From Altererythrobacter aquiaggeris (lineage in GTDB: Bacteria > Pseudomonadota > Alphaproteobacteria > Sphingomonadales > Sphingomonadaceae): a stretch of DNA of 64,000 bases. The translations under genes and the position numbers were made by a program. Below the pieces are notes generated by a model, which worked only from the letters and a program-made list of their open reading frames with translations, did no database searches and had not been told where the DNA came from. This document shows positions 17,489 through 26,660 of this stretch, in pieces. Within the stretch, counting starts at the first letter, position 1. Each line of letters opens with the position of its first letter. The stretch lies in assembly GCF_037154015.1 (NCBI RefSeq), contig NZ_JBANRL010000001.1:1736001-1800000 (forward strand). The letters run 5' to 3'.

Positions 17489-17815
17489 ATGAACAATGCA
17501 ATCACCCTTCCCCGCCCATCCGTTAAAGGCATTCGTGCCCGCGACTATATTCTTCCGGCCGCGATTGCGCTCGCCTGCGCCGGTGCCGCCTATGCCGGTG
17601 CCGACACAACCTTTGATCCGGCGCTGCAGAAGTTCACTGACTTCCTCGAAGGTTCGGGCGGCAAGATCATCACCGTCCTCAGCCTTGCCGGCGGTTTGAT
17701 CGCGCTCGCCTCGGGCCGCTTCGCCCTTGGGCAGGTCGCGGTCCCGGTCGGTGTCGGAATTGGCGTCGGCACAGGCGTGCCGATCGTCACCTCGGTCGTG
17801 ACCGCAACCATTTGA
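17489..17815 (+). CDS. traA: conjugative pilin (TraA/VirB2-like)
   Basis: A 108-residue pilin precursor. A long signal peptide ends at GAAYAGADT (about residue 37), followed by two hydrophobic helices (IITVLSLAGGLIALASGRFAL and VAVPVGVGIGVGTGVPIVTSVV) separated by a short loop, as in VirB2/TraA pilins. It is the first gene of the tra operon, as in F. The open frame starts further upstream, but the ATG at 17489 gives the proper signal sequence. The S26 peptidase encoded downstream may process or cyclise it. Confidence 0.88.
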   Translation: MNNAITLPRPSVKGIRARDYILPAAIALACAGAAYAGADTTFDPALQKFTDFLEGSGGKIITVLSLAGGLIALASGRFALGQVAVPVGVGIGVGTGVPIVTSVVTATI

Positions 17816-17841
17816 TCGCGGTCTAACGACGGGAGGGCGGC

Positions 17842-18129
17842 ATGGCCGACAGATACCTCGTTCCACGGCGGCTCGACGACCCGGAGCTTATCGGCTTCTG
17901 GACCATCGACGAGTTTGCGGGACTGCTCGTCCCCTTCGCGTGGGGCATCCTTTCGCAGCACATCATCATCGGCACCGGCCTATCGGTCATGACCTGGTTC
18001 GCCCTTCGAAAGGCGAAGGCATCAGGCGCAGGGTCGAAACTGGTCCATGCTGCCTACTGGTATCTGCCGGGGAGCTTCCTCGGGCTGAAAGCCACGCCGC
18101 CCTCCCACTGCCGCCTGCTCGCAGGCTGA
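17842..18129 (+). CDS. traL: TraL, T4SS inner-membrane assembly protein
   Basis: A 95-residue VirB3-like protein. It opens with RYLVPRRLDDPELIGFWTIDEF, close to the TraL consensus, then has one or two membrane helices (FAGLLVPFAWGILSQHIIIGTGLSVMTWFAL) and ends in a short basic tail with YWYLPGSFLGLK. It helps assemble the F-type pilus in the inner membrane. Position between pilin and traE is canonical. Confidence 0.92.
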   Translation: MADRYLVPRRLDDPELIGFWTIDEFAGLLVPFAWGILSQHIIIGTGLSVMTWFALRKAKASGAGSKLVHAAYWYLPGSFLGLKATPPSHCRLLAG

Positions 18130-18141
18130 GGGAGGATCCAA

Positions 18142-18711
18142 GTGAAACACGAATTCGCCTATGAGGAAGCGCAGCGTCACCTCAAACAGCGCAACCGCTT
18201 CGCCGCGCTGTCAGCCGTGCTGGGCCTTACCAGCCTGCTGGCGGTCGGCGCGGCGGCGACGCGCGAGGAAAGCGTCATTTTGGTGCCTGTCACGACCGAG
18301 CGCCTGACGCTCGGGAGCGGCGGTACCGATGCGCACTACCTCGAACTCGTAACCCGCGACACCGCGCTTATGCTGCTCAATCGCGCACCCGAGAGCCTCG
18401 ACTACTGGATGGAACAGGTCCTCAAGGTGGCAGATCCGTCAGCGCACGGGAGCCTCAAAGCCGAGCTCGTCAAGATCGTCGACGAGCAGCGCGGTTCGGA
18501 CATCAGCCAGGCCTTCGTCATCTCGCGGATGGAGGTCGACGCGCAGGCGCTCACCGCTGTCGTCACCGGCACGCTCAAGACCTTCGTCGGTGCGCAGGTG
18601 ATCGCAAGCCAAGAGCGCAGCTTCGAATTCAGCTGGAACCGCCGCGGCCTCAGTCTCGGCCTCACCGGCTTCCGCCAGCTCCCAACCGAAAACGAGGAGG
18701 AGAACCCATGA
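18142..18711 (+). CDS. traE: TraE, T4SS inner-membrane assembly protein
   Basis: A 189-residue VirB5/TraE-family protein with one N-terminal membrane helix (FAALSAVLGLTSLLAVGAAA) and a periplasmic domain containing YLELVTRDTALMLLNRAPES and SRMEVDAQALTAVVTGTLKTFVG, typical of TraE. It is needed for pilus assembly and overlaps traK by 4 bp. Confidence 0.92.
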   Translation: MKHEFAYEEAQRHLKQRNRFAALSAVLGLTSLLAVGAAATREESVILVPVTTERLTLGSGGTDAHYLELVTRDTALMLLNRAPESLDYWMEQVLKVADPSAHGSLKAELVKIVDEQRGSDISQAFVISRMEVDAQALTAVVTGTLKTFVGAQVIASQERSFEFSWNRRGLSLGLTGFRQLPTENEEENP

Positions 18712-19463
18712 CACTCCTATCCCGCCCCTTCCCCGCCGCGCTGACCAGCGTTGCGCTGGCAATCGCCACGGCCGCCTACGCTTCACCGGCACATGCCGAC
18801 CAGTTCGTCGAGGCCGCTGATGGCGCCGCGATCGACTGCGTGCTCGCACGCGGCGCGCTGACCCGTATCGCCCTCATCGAGGACGGTTTCGCCAATGTCT
18901 CGAAGATGGCGAGCGGTTTTCCCTACAACGATTTCGAGGTGACCCACGAGCCGGTGCGCGGCGACATCTATGTCTCGGTGCCGCTGCAATATGCGAGCGC
19001 AAGGGTCAGCTTCTTCGCGACGAGCAGCGCGGGCTATGTCTACAAGTTCACCTGCCGCGTCGAAGGCGAGGAAGCGAGCCAGCTCTTCGTCACCAATCCC
19101 GCGCTCGCCAAATCCCAGGCGAGTGAATGGGAAGGCGCAGCAGTGACGCGCGACGAGGCCGCGATCCGGCTGATCGAAGCGATGGCCAGCGATGGGGTCC
19201 TGCCGGGCTTCCGCGCCCGTGCCGAACTTTCGCGACCACGCCACACCGACAGCCTCGAAGTGCAGCAGGTCGCGGAATACGAAGGCGCCGAACTGATCGG
19301 CCAAGCCTTTACTCTACGCAATCTTGGCTCGGCGCCCGTCGACCTTGCCGGTGAGCGCGAGGCGCCGGCCGGGGCGCTGGCCTTTGCCTATGGCCGCGAC
19401 AGCCTTCAGCCTGGCGAGAGCACTCAGGCCTTCCTTGTCTTTACCAAGGGAGGGCTCGAATAA
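18708..19463 (+). CDS. traK: TraK, T4SS secretin-like protein
   Basis: A 251-residue exported protein with a signal peptide (LAIATAAYASPAHADQ). In the F-type core complex TraK is the VirB9 counterpart and binds TraB and TraV. The fold is predicted all-beta, with PYNDFEVTHEP and a C-terminal domain ending in a LVFTKGGLE strand. The traB start codon lies within its stop (TAATG). Confidence 0.9.
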   Translation: MTLLSRPFPAALTSVALAIATAAYASPAHADQFVEAADGAAIDCVLARGALTRIALIEDGFANVSKMASGFPYNDFEVTHEPVRGDIYVSVPLQYASARVSFFATSSAGYVYKFTCRVEGEEASQLFVTNPALAKSQASEWEGAAVTRDEAAIRLIEAMASDGVLPGFRARAELSRPRHTDSLEVQQVAEYEGAELIGQAFTLRNLGSAPVDLAGEREAPAGALAFAYGRDSLQPGESTQAFLVFTKGGLE

Positions 19464-20746
19464 TGGCCGATCCCGACACACGCGATACGCCCGCGGCAGC
19501 GCCAAAGGACGAGACGCGCGGCGAAGCCCGGCGCGATCTCAACCGCACGGTCGCGCAGCGCCAGAAGCTGCTGCTTGCCGGGATCGGCGGCGTGGCGCTC
19601 ATCGCCGGTTCGATGTTCATCTTCGGCGGCGAGGATGAAGCGAGCGCCGACGGCGTGGGCGCAACCACGATCGAGACCGGCGCGCTGGTCAATCGCAATC
19701 TCTCGCAGCGCGAATTCGTCGCCACTTACGGCAACCGCCTCGATGCGCAGGGCAAGGCGATCAAGGACCTTCAGGAGACCCAGCTTCCGAAGGCTTCGAT
19801 CGAGCAGGAGCTCGAAACGCTGCGGGGCGAGAACGCGCGGATGCTGAGCGACGGGCAAGCTGCGATCGATGCGATCTCGGCGGAGAACGCTGCCTTGCGC
19901 TCGGAACTCGAAACAGTGCGCACCAATCCCCCAGTTGCGCCGGTGGCCGCAGTCGATCCGCGGGCTCCGGGCTTCGCTCCCGGACCGCTCGAGCCACCGA
20001 GCGAACCCAAGGCAAGCCTGCTGAGCTTCTCAAACGACAAGCCGGGCACCGCCAAGGCCAAGGCAACCGAAAGCCCGTCGCCGCTGCTGCTCGAGGCAAG
20101 CCGCGATTACCTGCCGCCCAACAGCTATGCACCTGCCACCGTAATCGTCGGGGTCGACGCCTCGACCGGGGTCACCAGCCAGAGCGATCCGCTGCCCGTG
20201 GTGCTGCGGATCACCGGTCCGGCGCGCTCGGTGCTGCAGGGCAAGAAGCTCCTCACCACCGATCTCACCGGCTGCCTCGTCAACGGCGCGGCGCGAGGCG
20301 ATCTCTCGGCCGAGAAGGTTTACGTCAAGCTCGTGCGCATGACCTGTGCGCAGCCCGGCGGACGCTTCGCGGTGAGCGAAGTGAAGGGATTCATCGCCTT
20401 CGCCGGCAAGTCGGGCGTGCGCGGCAATGTCGTCAGCCGCGAAGGCAGCCTCGTCAGCCAGGCGCTGCTCGCCGGAATCGTCGGCGGCTTCGGGCGCGGC
20501 TTCTCGGCCAATGCCAACGGCATCTTTGCGCAGCCTGTCGGCAGCGACGGCAAGCGCGACGCGCTCTCGCCGACCGACATCCTCGCAGGCGGCCTCGGCC
20601 AGGGCGCGGGCGAAGCCGCCGACACCGTCAGCAAATACCTCATCGAACGCGCAGAACAGTACCAACCCGTCGTCGAGATGCCGACCGGCATCGCAGTCGA
20701 GATCGTCTTTCTTGACGGCGTCCATGTCAGGAGCACACCCCAATGA
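19463..20746 (+). CDS. traB: TraB, VirB10-like T4SS core channel protein
   Basis: A 427-residue protein. A cytoplasmic basic N-terminus is followed by one membrane helix (LLLAGIGGVALIAGSMFIF, about 35-53), a coiled coil (about 95-150), a Pro-rich spacer and the VirB10-type C-terminal domain with LTGCLVNGAARGDLSAEKVYVKL and GGLGQGAGEAADTVSKYLIERAEQYQPVVEM. It spans both membranes as the central scaffold with TraK and TraV. Overlaps the next gene by 4 bp. Confidence 0.93.
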   Translation: MADPDTRDTPAAAPKDETRGEARRDLNRTVAQRQKLLLAGIGGVALIAGSMFIFGGEDEASADGVGATTIETGALVNRNLSQREFVATYGNRLDAQGKAIKDLQETQLPKASIEQELETLRGENARMLSDGQAAIDAISAENAALRSELETVRTNPPVAPVAAVDPRAPGFAPGPLEPPSEPKASLLSFSNDKPGTAKAKATESPSPLLLEASRDYLPPNSYAPATVIVGVDASTGVTSQSDPLPVVLRITGPARSVLQGKKLLTTDLTGCLVNGAARGDLSAEKVYVKLVRMTCAQPGGRFAVSEVKGFIAFAGKSGVRGNVVSREGSLVSQALLAGIVGGFGRGFSANANGIFAQPVGSDGKRDALSPTDILAGGLGQGAGEAADTVSKYLIERAEQYQPVVEMPTGIAVEIVFLDGVHVRSTPQ

Positions 20747-21621
20747 ACTACTCGAACCAGCGGCCCGGCCTCAAGGCGCGCGCCGCGCACATATCGCTCG
20801 CCGCCGCCAGCGCAGCAGCCCTCCTTACAAGCGGCGTCGCGATCGTAACCGCCATGCCCGCGCAGGCCGCGATCACGCGAGATGTGGTTGAAGCGCTCAA
20901 GCTTCGTCTGCCCAGAACGCCGATCGACGCGCTCGATTGCAAGACATTCGCGCCGTGGTGCGAGGTCGTCTCGGGAGAGACGCTGTTCTACATCGACGAA
21001 GCGGCACGCTACCTCTTCGTCGGGCGGCTCTACGACATGGAGGAGCGGCGCGACGTGACTGCCGCGCGCCTGCTCGAACTCAACCCCGACCTGCTCGCCG
21101 CCGGCGCAGCCCGCCACGCCGGCGCGGACACTGGAGGGCGCGATGACGTTGCCGAAACCCGCGACAGGCGGGCAGCGACCCATGTCGATCTCAAAGCCCT
21201 TCCCAAGGAAGGCGCGATCCTGTGGGGCAATCCCAAGGGGCTGAAGCTGGTTGTCTTCTCGGATTTCCAGTGCGGCTACTGTAAGCGGCTCACCGGCGAA
21301 CTCGAAAAGGCAGGCGTTCTTGTCGAGGAACGGCCGATCTCGATCTTCGGCGCGTCGAGCCGCCGCTTGTCCGAGGCGGTGCTGTGCGCCGCCGACCCGG
21401 TCGAGGCGCTCCATGCCGCATACACCGGCAAGCACCTCGAACCGCGCGCAACCTGCAAAAAGTCAGCTGCGCTCGATGCCAACGAAGCCTTTGCACAGGC
21501 CAACGGCTTTGCCGGAACCCCGGTAATCGTCCGGGCGCGCGACGGTGCGGTGCTGCACGGCTACCGCGATGCAAAGACACTGCGCGCCTTTGCCAATGCC
21601 AAGACCGGATCGAAGCAATGA
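20743..21621 (+). CDS. DsbC-family thiol:disulfide interchange protein of the tra operon
   Basis: A 292-residue exported protein with an N-terminal signal sequence, a DsbC/G-type dimerisation part, then a thioredoxin fold with the active site CGYC at 177-180 (FSDFQCGYCKRL) and the cis-proline loop FAGTPVIV. It likely isomerises disulfides in the Cys-rich Tra proteins TraU, TraN and TraH, a job shared with the CGPC-type TraF downstream. A DsbC homologue between traB and traV is usual in this branch of F-type systems. Confidence 0.9.
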   Translation: MNYSNQRPGLKARAAHISLAAASAAALLTSGVAIVTAMPAQAAITRDVVEALKLRLPRTPIDALDCKTFAPWCEVVSGETLFYIDEAARYLFVGRLYDMEERRDVTAARLLELNPDLLAAGAARHAGADTGGRDDVAETRDRRAATHVDLKALPKEGAILWGNPKGLKLVVFSDFQCGYCKRLTGELEKAGVLVEERPISIFGASSRRLSEAVLCAADPVEALHAAYTGKHLEPRATCKKSAALDANEAFAQANGFAGTPVIVRARDGAVLHGYRDAKTLRAFANAKTGSKQ

Positions 21622-22202
21622 GCGGCGGTGCGACCCGTGTCGGAGCAACGGCAATTCTCGCGTTGATGATCGCCGGCTGTGCGACGCTTGGCGGCAACGT
21701 CAAGGGCGACTTTTCCTGCCGGGCACCGGAGGGAAGCTGCGCGCCGACCTCGATGATCGACGATACCGCGACCCGCGTTTCACAGGCAGAACGGTCCGGT
21801 CATGCCTCTGCGGGAGCGCACAGAGCCGGTGATCGCGGATTGCGGATCGTTGTTGCGGGCTACCGCGACGGGGCGGGCCGCATCCACGAGGCCCGGGTTG
21901 TTCATGTCGTGCTGCCCGATCGCGCTGCCGAGCGCTGGCGCGCGCCGCGTTCGACCGGCGACGTGCTTCGCGCACTGGCGCGTCCGGCTGAAGCAGAAGT
22001 CGCCCCGCCCGCCGCCGCAGAAGCAATTCCTTTTCAGCTTTCCAATCCGTCCCCCCAGCAGCCTCCCGATGTCCTGGTCATCCCCTCGCAGGATCTGACG
22101 GAGCTGCCCGGCGCCAAAGCGCCGGACCCCGGGGCACCTGGTCGTCCCCCCTCCCCCGGCCAGGTGCCCCACCCCGTTCTGCCCGAAGGAGAGCCCAAGT
22201 GA
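21618..22202 (+). CDS. traV: TraV, outer-membrane lipoprotein of the T4SS core
   Basis: A 194-residue lipoprotein. The lipobox LMIAGC places the acylated Cys near residue 21. Two further Cys (GDFSCRAPEGSCAPTS) match the conserved Cys pair of TraV. The C-terminal half is Pro-rich and low complexity. It starts at the ATGA overlapping the dsbC-like gene. It anchors the TraB-TraK core to the outer membrane (VirB7 counterpart). Confidence 0.9.
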   Translation: MSGGATRVGATAILALMIAGCATLGGNVKGDFSCRAPEGSCAPTSMIDDTATRVSQAERSGHASAGAHRAGDRGLRIVVAGYRDGAGRIHEARVVHVVLPDRAAERWRAPRSTGDVLRALARPAEAEVAPPAAAEAIPFQLSNPSPQQPPDVLVIPSQDLTELPGAKAPDPGAPGRPPSPGQVPHPVLPEGEPK

Positions 22203-24748
22203 ACCTCTCGCTATCCTCTGCGCGCGACGCGCTTCTCGCTGGCCTGTTCGGCGATGCGAAAAGGGGCGACCATGCGCAGCCGCGTTTCGCGCTCGACATG
22301 CTGTCGGACTGGCTTCCGTACCGAGTCTATGACGAGGGCCCGGGGCTCTACCGCAACGCGCACTCGAAGGGCTTCATTCTCGAAGTCACCCCGCTCATCG
22401 GCGCCGACGAGCGGACAGGTGAGATCCTCGGCCAGTTCTTTTCCGAGAGCCTGCCGCAAGGCGCCTGCCTCCAAGTGCTGAACTTCGCGTCCCCGCGCAT
22501 CGGCGCCATCGTCGGCCCGTGGTTCGCACCGCGCTACGAGCAGGGCGGGATCTACGAAGCGATTGCGAAAGCCCGCACCAACCGGCTCTACGATCTCGTC
22601 TGGAAGTCGGGCTCGGCACACGCGCCGTTTCATGCACGCCATGTGCGTCTGGTGCTCTCGCTCGGCGTTCCTGTGCCCGGAAGCGTCACCGATGCAGAAC
22701 TCGCCGAATGCCGCGACGGGATGTCGGGGATGCTGAACTCGCTCGGCCTTGCATCGAACAGGCTCGAGCCCGCAGGCCTCCTCGCACTGGTCGACGAGCT
22801 CACCTCGCCGACCACCGCGCGCGAACCCGATCTCACCCACTGGAACCGCGAGGACACGCTCGACGCGCAAGCGATCCGCCGCGACCTCGAACTCGAAGTC
22901 GAGGACGACCGGCTGATCTTGCGCACCGAGCGCTTCCGCGAGACCGGGCGCTCGCGAGATGGCGTGCCGCAGGTAGGTGAATGCTATCCCGACCGCTTCG
23001 ATGTGCGCCATTACGGCGTGCGCTCTGCCCCTGAGCGCTGGGCACCGTGGGAATGCGCGCGGCTCATCGGCGACATGTTCACCGACAAGCTGCGCTTTCC
23101 CTGTCCGGCTGCGACCATGCTGTGCCTGCATTATCCCGACCAGGAAGCCGCCTCGGCGCGCGCAGGCTACAAGTTCATGCGCACCACCAGCCTGTCGGAG
23201 ACCAAAAGCGCGCGCTTCCTGCCCAAACTGTCGGAGCAGTCGGCAGAATGGAAACACGTCCAGGCCGAGCTCCAGGCGGGCAAGAAGCTGGTCAAGCTGT
23301 TCTACGGTCTCACCACGATCTCGCCGCTCGGCGAAGGCGATGCGCATGAGCGCACGGTCAAGGCTATCTACAAGGCGGCCGGCTGGGACCTCGCCGACGA
23401 GCGCTTTCTCCAGCTCCAGGGTCTCGTAGCGGCGTTCCCGCTGAGCCTCGCCGATGGCCTGGTCCACGACCTTGCACGGCTCAAGCGCTTCCGGACCATG
23501 CTCTCGACCACCGCAGCCAATATCGCCCCGCTGCAGGGCGAGTATCTCGGCGGCACTATCCCGCACCTGCTGCTTCTCGGCCGGCGCGGCCAGCCCTTCT
23601 TCTGGTCACCCTTCGAGAACGCGGCGGGCAACCACAACATCGCGATCTGCGGGAAGTCGGGCTCGGGCAAGTCGGTGCTGCTGCAGGAGCTGTGCGCCGC
23701 GCTGCGCGGCGCGGGCGCCAAGGTCGTGGTGATCGATGACGGACGCAGTTTCGAGCATTCGGTAAAGCTGCAGGGCGGGCGCTTCGTCGAGTTCACCCTC
23801 GCCTCGGGCTTCTCATTGAACCCGTTCTCTATGGTCGACGATGCCCGCGCGCATGAAGACGAAGATTACAGGCTCGACTGCTTTGCGATGATCAAGGCGA
23901 TCGTCGGCCAGATGGCGCGGCCAAGCGCCGCGCCCACGGACACCGAACGCGGCCTCATCGATCGTGCAGTAACACAGGTCTGGAATGCGCTCGGCAGCGG
24001 CGGGGCGATCGACGATGTCGCGCATGCGTTGCATCAAAGCGAGAACGAGGCGGGCAAGGACCTTGCCACCGCGATCGCGCCCTTCTGCCGCGGTGGCAGC
24101 TATGCCGGGTTCTTCTCGGGGAAAGCGAGCTTCGCGCTCGAAGACGATTTCACCGTCTTCGAGATGAGCGACCTTGCAAGTCGCGAGGAACTGAGAAGCG
24201 TCGTCCTCTCGGCGATCATGTTCATGACCGGCCAGGCGATGACGCGCTCGTCGCGCGCGACCAAGAAGCTGCTGCTGATCGACGAGGCCTGGGCGATGCT
24301 CAAGGGCGGTTCGATGGGCGAGTTCGTCGAGACCTACGCCCGCACCGCGCGCAAGTACGGGGGTGCGCTTGCGACCGCGACCCAGTCCTTGAACGACTAC
24401 TACAAGTCCGACGGTGCACGCGCCGCGCTTGAGAACAGCGACTGGATGCTGGTGCTCCAGCAGAAGCCCGAGACCATCGCCGACTTCCGCAAGGAAGCCC
24501 GGCTCGACATGGACGACCGGACCGAGACGCTGATCCGCAGCCTCAAGCGCTCGGGCACCGAGTACAGCGAGATCTACCTGAAAGGTCCCGAGACGGAAGC
24601 CGTTGGACGCCTGGTGCTCGACCCACTCTCGGCAACCATCTTCTCCTCCGATCCTGACACCTATGCCGCGATCCACCGCCATGTCGAAAACGGCATGCCG
24701 CTGGAGCGCGCGGTCGCGCTGGTCGCAGGTGTGGAAGGAGGCATGTGA
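22199..24748 (+). CDS. traC: TraC, VirB4-like T4SS ATPase
   Basis: An 849-residue cytoplasmic ATPase that powers pilus assembly. Walker A is CGKSGSGKSVLL near residues 483-494 and Walker B KLLLIDEAWAML near 690-701, with ATQSLNDYY following as in VirB4/TraC. The N-terminal domain has the TraC pattern LPYRVYDEGPGLYRN. The start is GTG, overlapping the traV stop by 4 bp. Length fits TraC (about 800-900). Confidence 0.95.
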   Translation: MNLSLSSARDALLAGLFGDAKRGDHAQPRFALDMLSDWLPYRVYDEGPGLYRNAHSKGFILEVTPLIGADERTGEILGQFFSESLPQGACLQVLNFASPRIGAIVGPWFAPRYEQGGIYEAIAKARTNRLYDLVWKSGSAHAPFHARHVRLVLSLGVPVPGSVTDAELAECRDGMSGMLNSLGLASNRLEPAGLLALVDELTSPTTAREPDLTHWNREDTLDAQAIRRDLELEVEDDRLILRTERFRETGRSRDGVPQVGECYPDRFDVRHYGVRSAPERWAPWECARLIGDMFTDKLRFPCPAATMLCLHYPDQEAASARAGYKFMRTTSLSETKSARFLPKLSEQSAEWKHVQAELQAGKKLVKLFYGLTTISPLGEGDAHERTVKAIYKAAGWDLADERFLQLQGLVAAFPLSLADGLVHDLARLKRFRTMLSTTAANIAPLQGEYLGGTIPHLLLLGRRGQPFFWSPFENAAGNHNIAICGKSGSGKSVLLQELCAALRGAGAKVVVIDDGRSFEHSVKLQGGRFVEFTLASGFSLNPFSMVDDARAHEDEDYRLDCFAMIKAIVGQMARPSAAPTDTERGLIDRAVTQVWNALGSGGAIDDVAHALHQSENEAGKDLATAIAPFCRGGSYAGFFSGKASFALEDDFTVFEMSDLASREELRSVVLSAIMFMTGQAMTRSSRATKKLLLIDEAWAMLKGGSMGEFVETYARTARKYGGALATATQSLNDYYKSDGARAALENSDWMLVLQQKPETIADFRKEARLDMDDRTETLIRSLKRSGTEYSEIYLKGPETEAVGRLVLDPLSATIFSSDPDTYAAIHRHVENGMPLERAVALVAGVEGGM

Positions 24749-25152
24749 TGGTGCTCGAGACCACCACGGTCGTAGATCGTGTGCCGCTTCCGTCAGTCAG
24801 ACAAGCCCGCGACAAGCACCGTGTGATCGACTGGCTGGCGCTGTTCCAGGGCACCTGCCTGGTGCTGATCGAAACGGCAAGCTTCGCGGCGAGCACGCTG
24901 CTGCTGGTCCTCGGCCTGCCGCTGTTCGTGTTTCTGGCTGTAGCAGGCTGGGACCTCACGGCGCTGTTCGCGCAGCTCGGCAATCTTGCCGACCACTACC
25001 GCAGCGCTGAACCGGTCGCGCGCCGCTTCTTTGCCCAGGACCTCCAGATCGCATTCCTCATCGCAGCCGGCGGCCTCGCCCTGCTGCGATTGCCGGCTTT
25101 CCTGCGCCGCCTCGATCGCCGCCTCGCCGAAGGATCTCCCTGCCATGGATAG
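24748..25152 (+). CDS. membrane protein of unknown function between traC and trbI
   Basis: A 134-residue protein with two or three predicted membrane helices (TASFAASTLLLVLGLPLFVFLAVAGW; LQIAFLIAAGGLALLRLPAFL) and basic ends. The ATG lies in a TGATG junction with traC; a GTG one codon earlier is possible. I do not recognise a family. Its tight place in the operon implies a role in the transfer apparatus, but none can be named. Confidence 0.7.
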   Translation: MVLETTTVVDRVPLPSVRQARDKHRVIDWLALFQGTCLVLIETASFAASTLLLVLGLPLFVFLAVAGWDLTALFAQLGNLADHYRSAEPVARRFFAQDLQIAFLIAAGGLALLRLPAFLRRLDRRLAEGSPCHG

Positions 25153-25525
25153 ACTGAACCTCCCGCTTAGCCAGCTGGGCCCGAAACTCCTCGCCGTAGC
25201 CTTGCTCGTTGCCGCGCTCCTGTGGGGTGCGTGGATCACGCAGCAGGTCACCAGCTCCCCGGAGCAGCGGATCGTCACGGTCCGGCTCGCCGAGACCATC
25301 GGGACATTCGTCGAGGAAGCCGCGCGCGCCGATGCCGATCCGGCGGTCGTCCAGGCGGCGAGCCTTGCATACCTCAAAGCCGCCGAAAGCGCCGTCGCCG
25401 ATATGGGCCATGACGGCCGCGTGGTGCTGGTTGCCGAGGCCGTGCTCGCGGGCGCTGCCGAAGACGCAACCTCCGAACTCGAGCAGCGCATTGCGGACAA
25501 GCTCGCCGGGGAGAAGCAGCCATGA
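25145..25525 (+). CDS. trbI: TrbI, F-type T4SS accessory protein
   Basis: A 126-residue protein with one membrane helix near the N-terminus (LLAVALLVAALLWGAWITQQV) followed by a periplasmic helical domain starting ...QRIVTVRLAETIGTFVEEAAR, the TrbI-type pattern. In F, TrbI affects pilus outgrowth and retraction. The ATG at 25145 is inside the end of the upstream gene; position before the S26 peptidase and traW supports the call. Confidence 0.85.
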   Translation: MDRLNLPLSQLGPKLLAVALLVAALLWGAWITQQVTSSPEQRIVTVRLAETIGTFVEEAARADADPAVVQAASLAYLKAAESAVADMGHDGRVVLVAEAVLAGAAEDATSELEQRIADKLAGEKQP

Positions 25526-26028
25526 GCCTGACCCGCTCGATCCGCCGTCCGCTGCTGCTCTCGGGGCTGGTCCTGCTACCGCTTGCCTGGGCGCCCCTCG
25601 ATGCCTTCAGCAAGGACCACGCGTTCCTCATCAATGCGAGCCCGAGCCTGCCCAACTGGGCGTTCTGGCTCGACAAGCACGCGCCGATCGAACGCGGCAG
25701 CCTGATCTTCTTCGAGCCGCCGCAAAGCGAGCTGGTCGAAAGGCATTTCGGAAAAGGACCGCAGATGTTCGGCAAGCGCGTGCTTGGCATGCCGGGTGAT
25801 GTCGTGCGCCACGAGGGCGATGCGGTCTTCATCAACGGGAAGCAGGTCGCGAGCCTGCTCGAGGTCACCCGCCTTGGCGTGCCGCTCACGCGCGGTCCCG
25901 AAGGCGCAATACCGGAAGGTTGCTACTACGCCGGAACCGACCATCCCCGCGGGCTCGACAGCCGCTACGGCGCCATCGGTTTCATTTGCCGCGAGCAGAT
26001 CCTCGGCAGCGGGAGGGCAATCCTGTGA
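25522..26028 (+). CDS. traF: TraF-type conjugative signal peptidase (S26 family)
   Basis: A 168-residue membrane-bound serine peptidase. After one membrane helix come the catalytic Ser42 in ASPSLPNW (S-x-P box) and the general-base Lys85 in FGKRVLGMPGD, both standard for S26/TraF proteases. In RP4 the homologous TraF processes and cyclises the TrbC pilin; F itself uses host leader peptidase instead. Here the enzyme probably matures the TraA pilin. It overlaps trbI by 4 bp and traW by 1 bp. Confidence 0.9.
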   Translation: MSLTRSIRRPLLLSGLVLLPLAWAPLDAFSKDHAFLINASPSLPNWAFWLDKHAPIERGSLIFFEPPQSELVERHFGKGPQMFGKRVLGMPGDVVRHEGDAVFINGKQVASLLEVTRLGVPLTRGPEGAIPEGCYYAGTDHPRGLDSRYGAIGFICREQILGSGRAIL

Positions 26029-26660
26029 TGCGCTCCCTCCTCCCGTTCGGCGCACTTCTCCTCGCTGCACTTCCGGCCAGCCTGCAGGCACGCGACTACG
26101 GCCAGCGTGGTGCGGTCTTCCCGGTCATCGAGCGCGATCTTCTGGAACAGATCCATTCGCGCCTTACGGCCATGGAAAGGTCGGGCGAGACCGCGCGGCT
26201 CAATCAGGAATTGAAGCGACGCACGATCGCGCGGGTCAATCGGCCTGACCCAGTCGCCGGCCTGATCCGCGCAAGCGCAAGCCGCAGCTGGGCGTTCGAC
26301 CCGACGATCACGCTCGCCGCCGATATCCGCGGGGCCAAAGGCGAGATCATCCATGCTGCCGGAACGCGGGTCAACCCGCTCGACAGCGTCAAGCTGCGCA
26401 GCGACCTTCTTTTTCTCGACGGCGACGATCCCGCGCAAATCGCCTGGGCGCTCAAGCAAGATGCCAATGCCAAGCTGATCCTCGTGAAAGGCGCACCGCT
26501 CGAGCTGATGAAAGCCCGCCAGCGCCGCTTCTATTTCGACCAGGGCGGCAAGCTCACGGAGAAATTCGGCATCAAGGCCGTCCCCGCGCGGGTGCGCCAT
26601 AAGGGGCGCGTCCTCGAAGTGAGCGAGATCGCGTTGCCGCCCCGAAAGGCCCAGCCATGA
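26028..26660 (+). CDS. traW: TraW, periplasmic pilus assembly protein
   Basis: A 210-residue exported protein: signal peptide MRSLLPFGALLLAALPASLQA, then RDYGQRGAVFPVIERDLLEQI, characteristic of TraW. It contains SWAFDPTITLAADIRGAKGEIIHAAGTRVNPLD. It works with TrbC and TraU in pilus assembly. The ATG is in a TGATG junction with the upstream stop; the longer open frame upstream is non-coding. Confidence 0.92.
   Translation: MRSLLPFGALLLAALPASLQARDYGQRGAVFPVIERDLLEQIHSRLTAMERSGETARLNQELKRRTIARVNRPDPVAGLIRASASRSWAFDPTITLAADIRGAKGEIIHAAGTRVNPLDSVKLRSDLLFLDGDDPAQIAWALKQDANAKLILVKGAPLELMKARQRRFYFDQGGKLTEKFGIKAVPARVRHKGRVLEVSEIALPPRKAQP

Noticed and set aside
22211-23566. A 451-codon minus-strand frame
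   Set aside because: Antisense to traC, which has clear Walker motifs; composition typical of a shadow frame.
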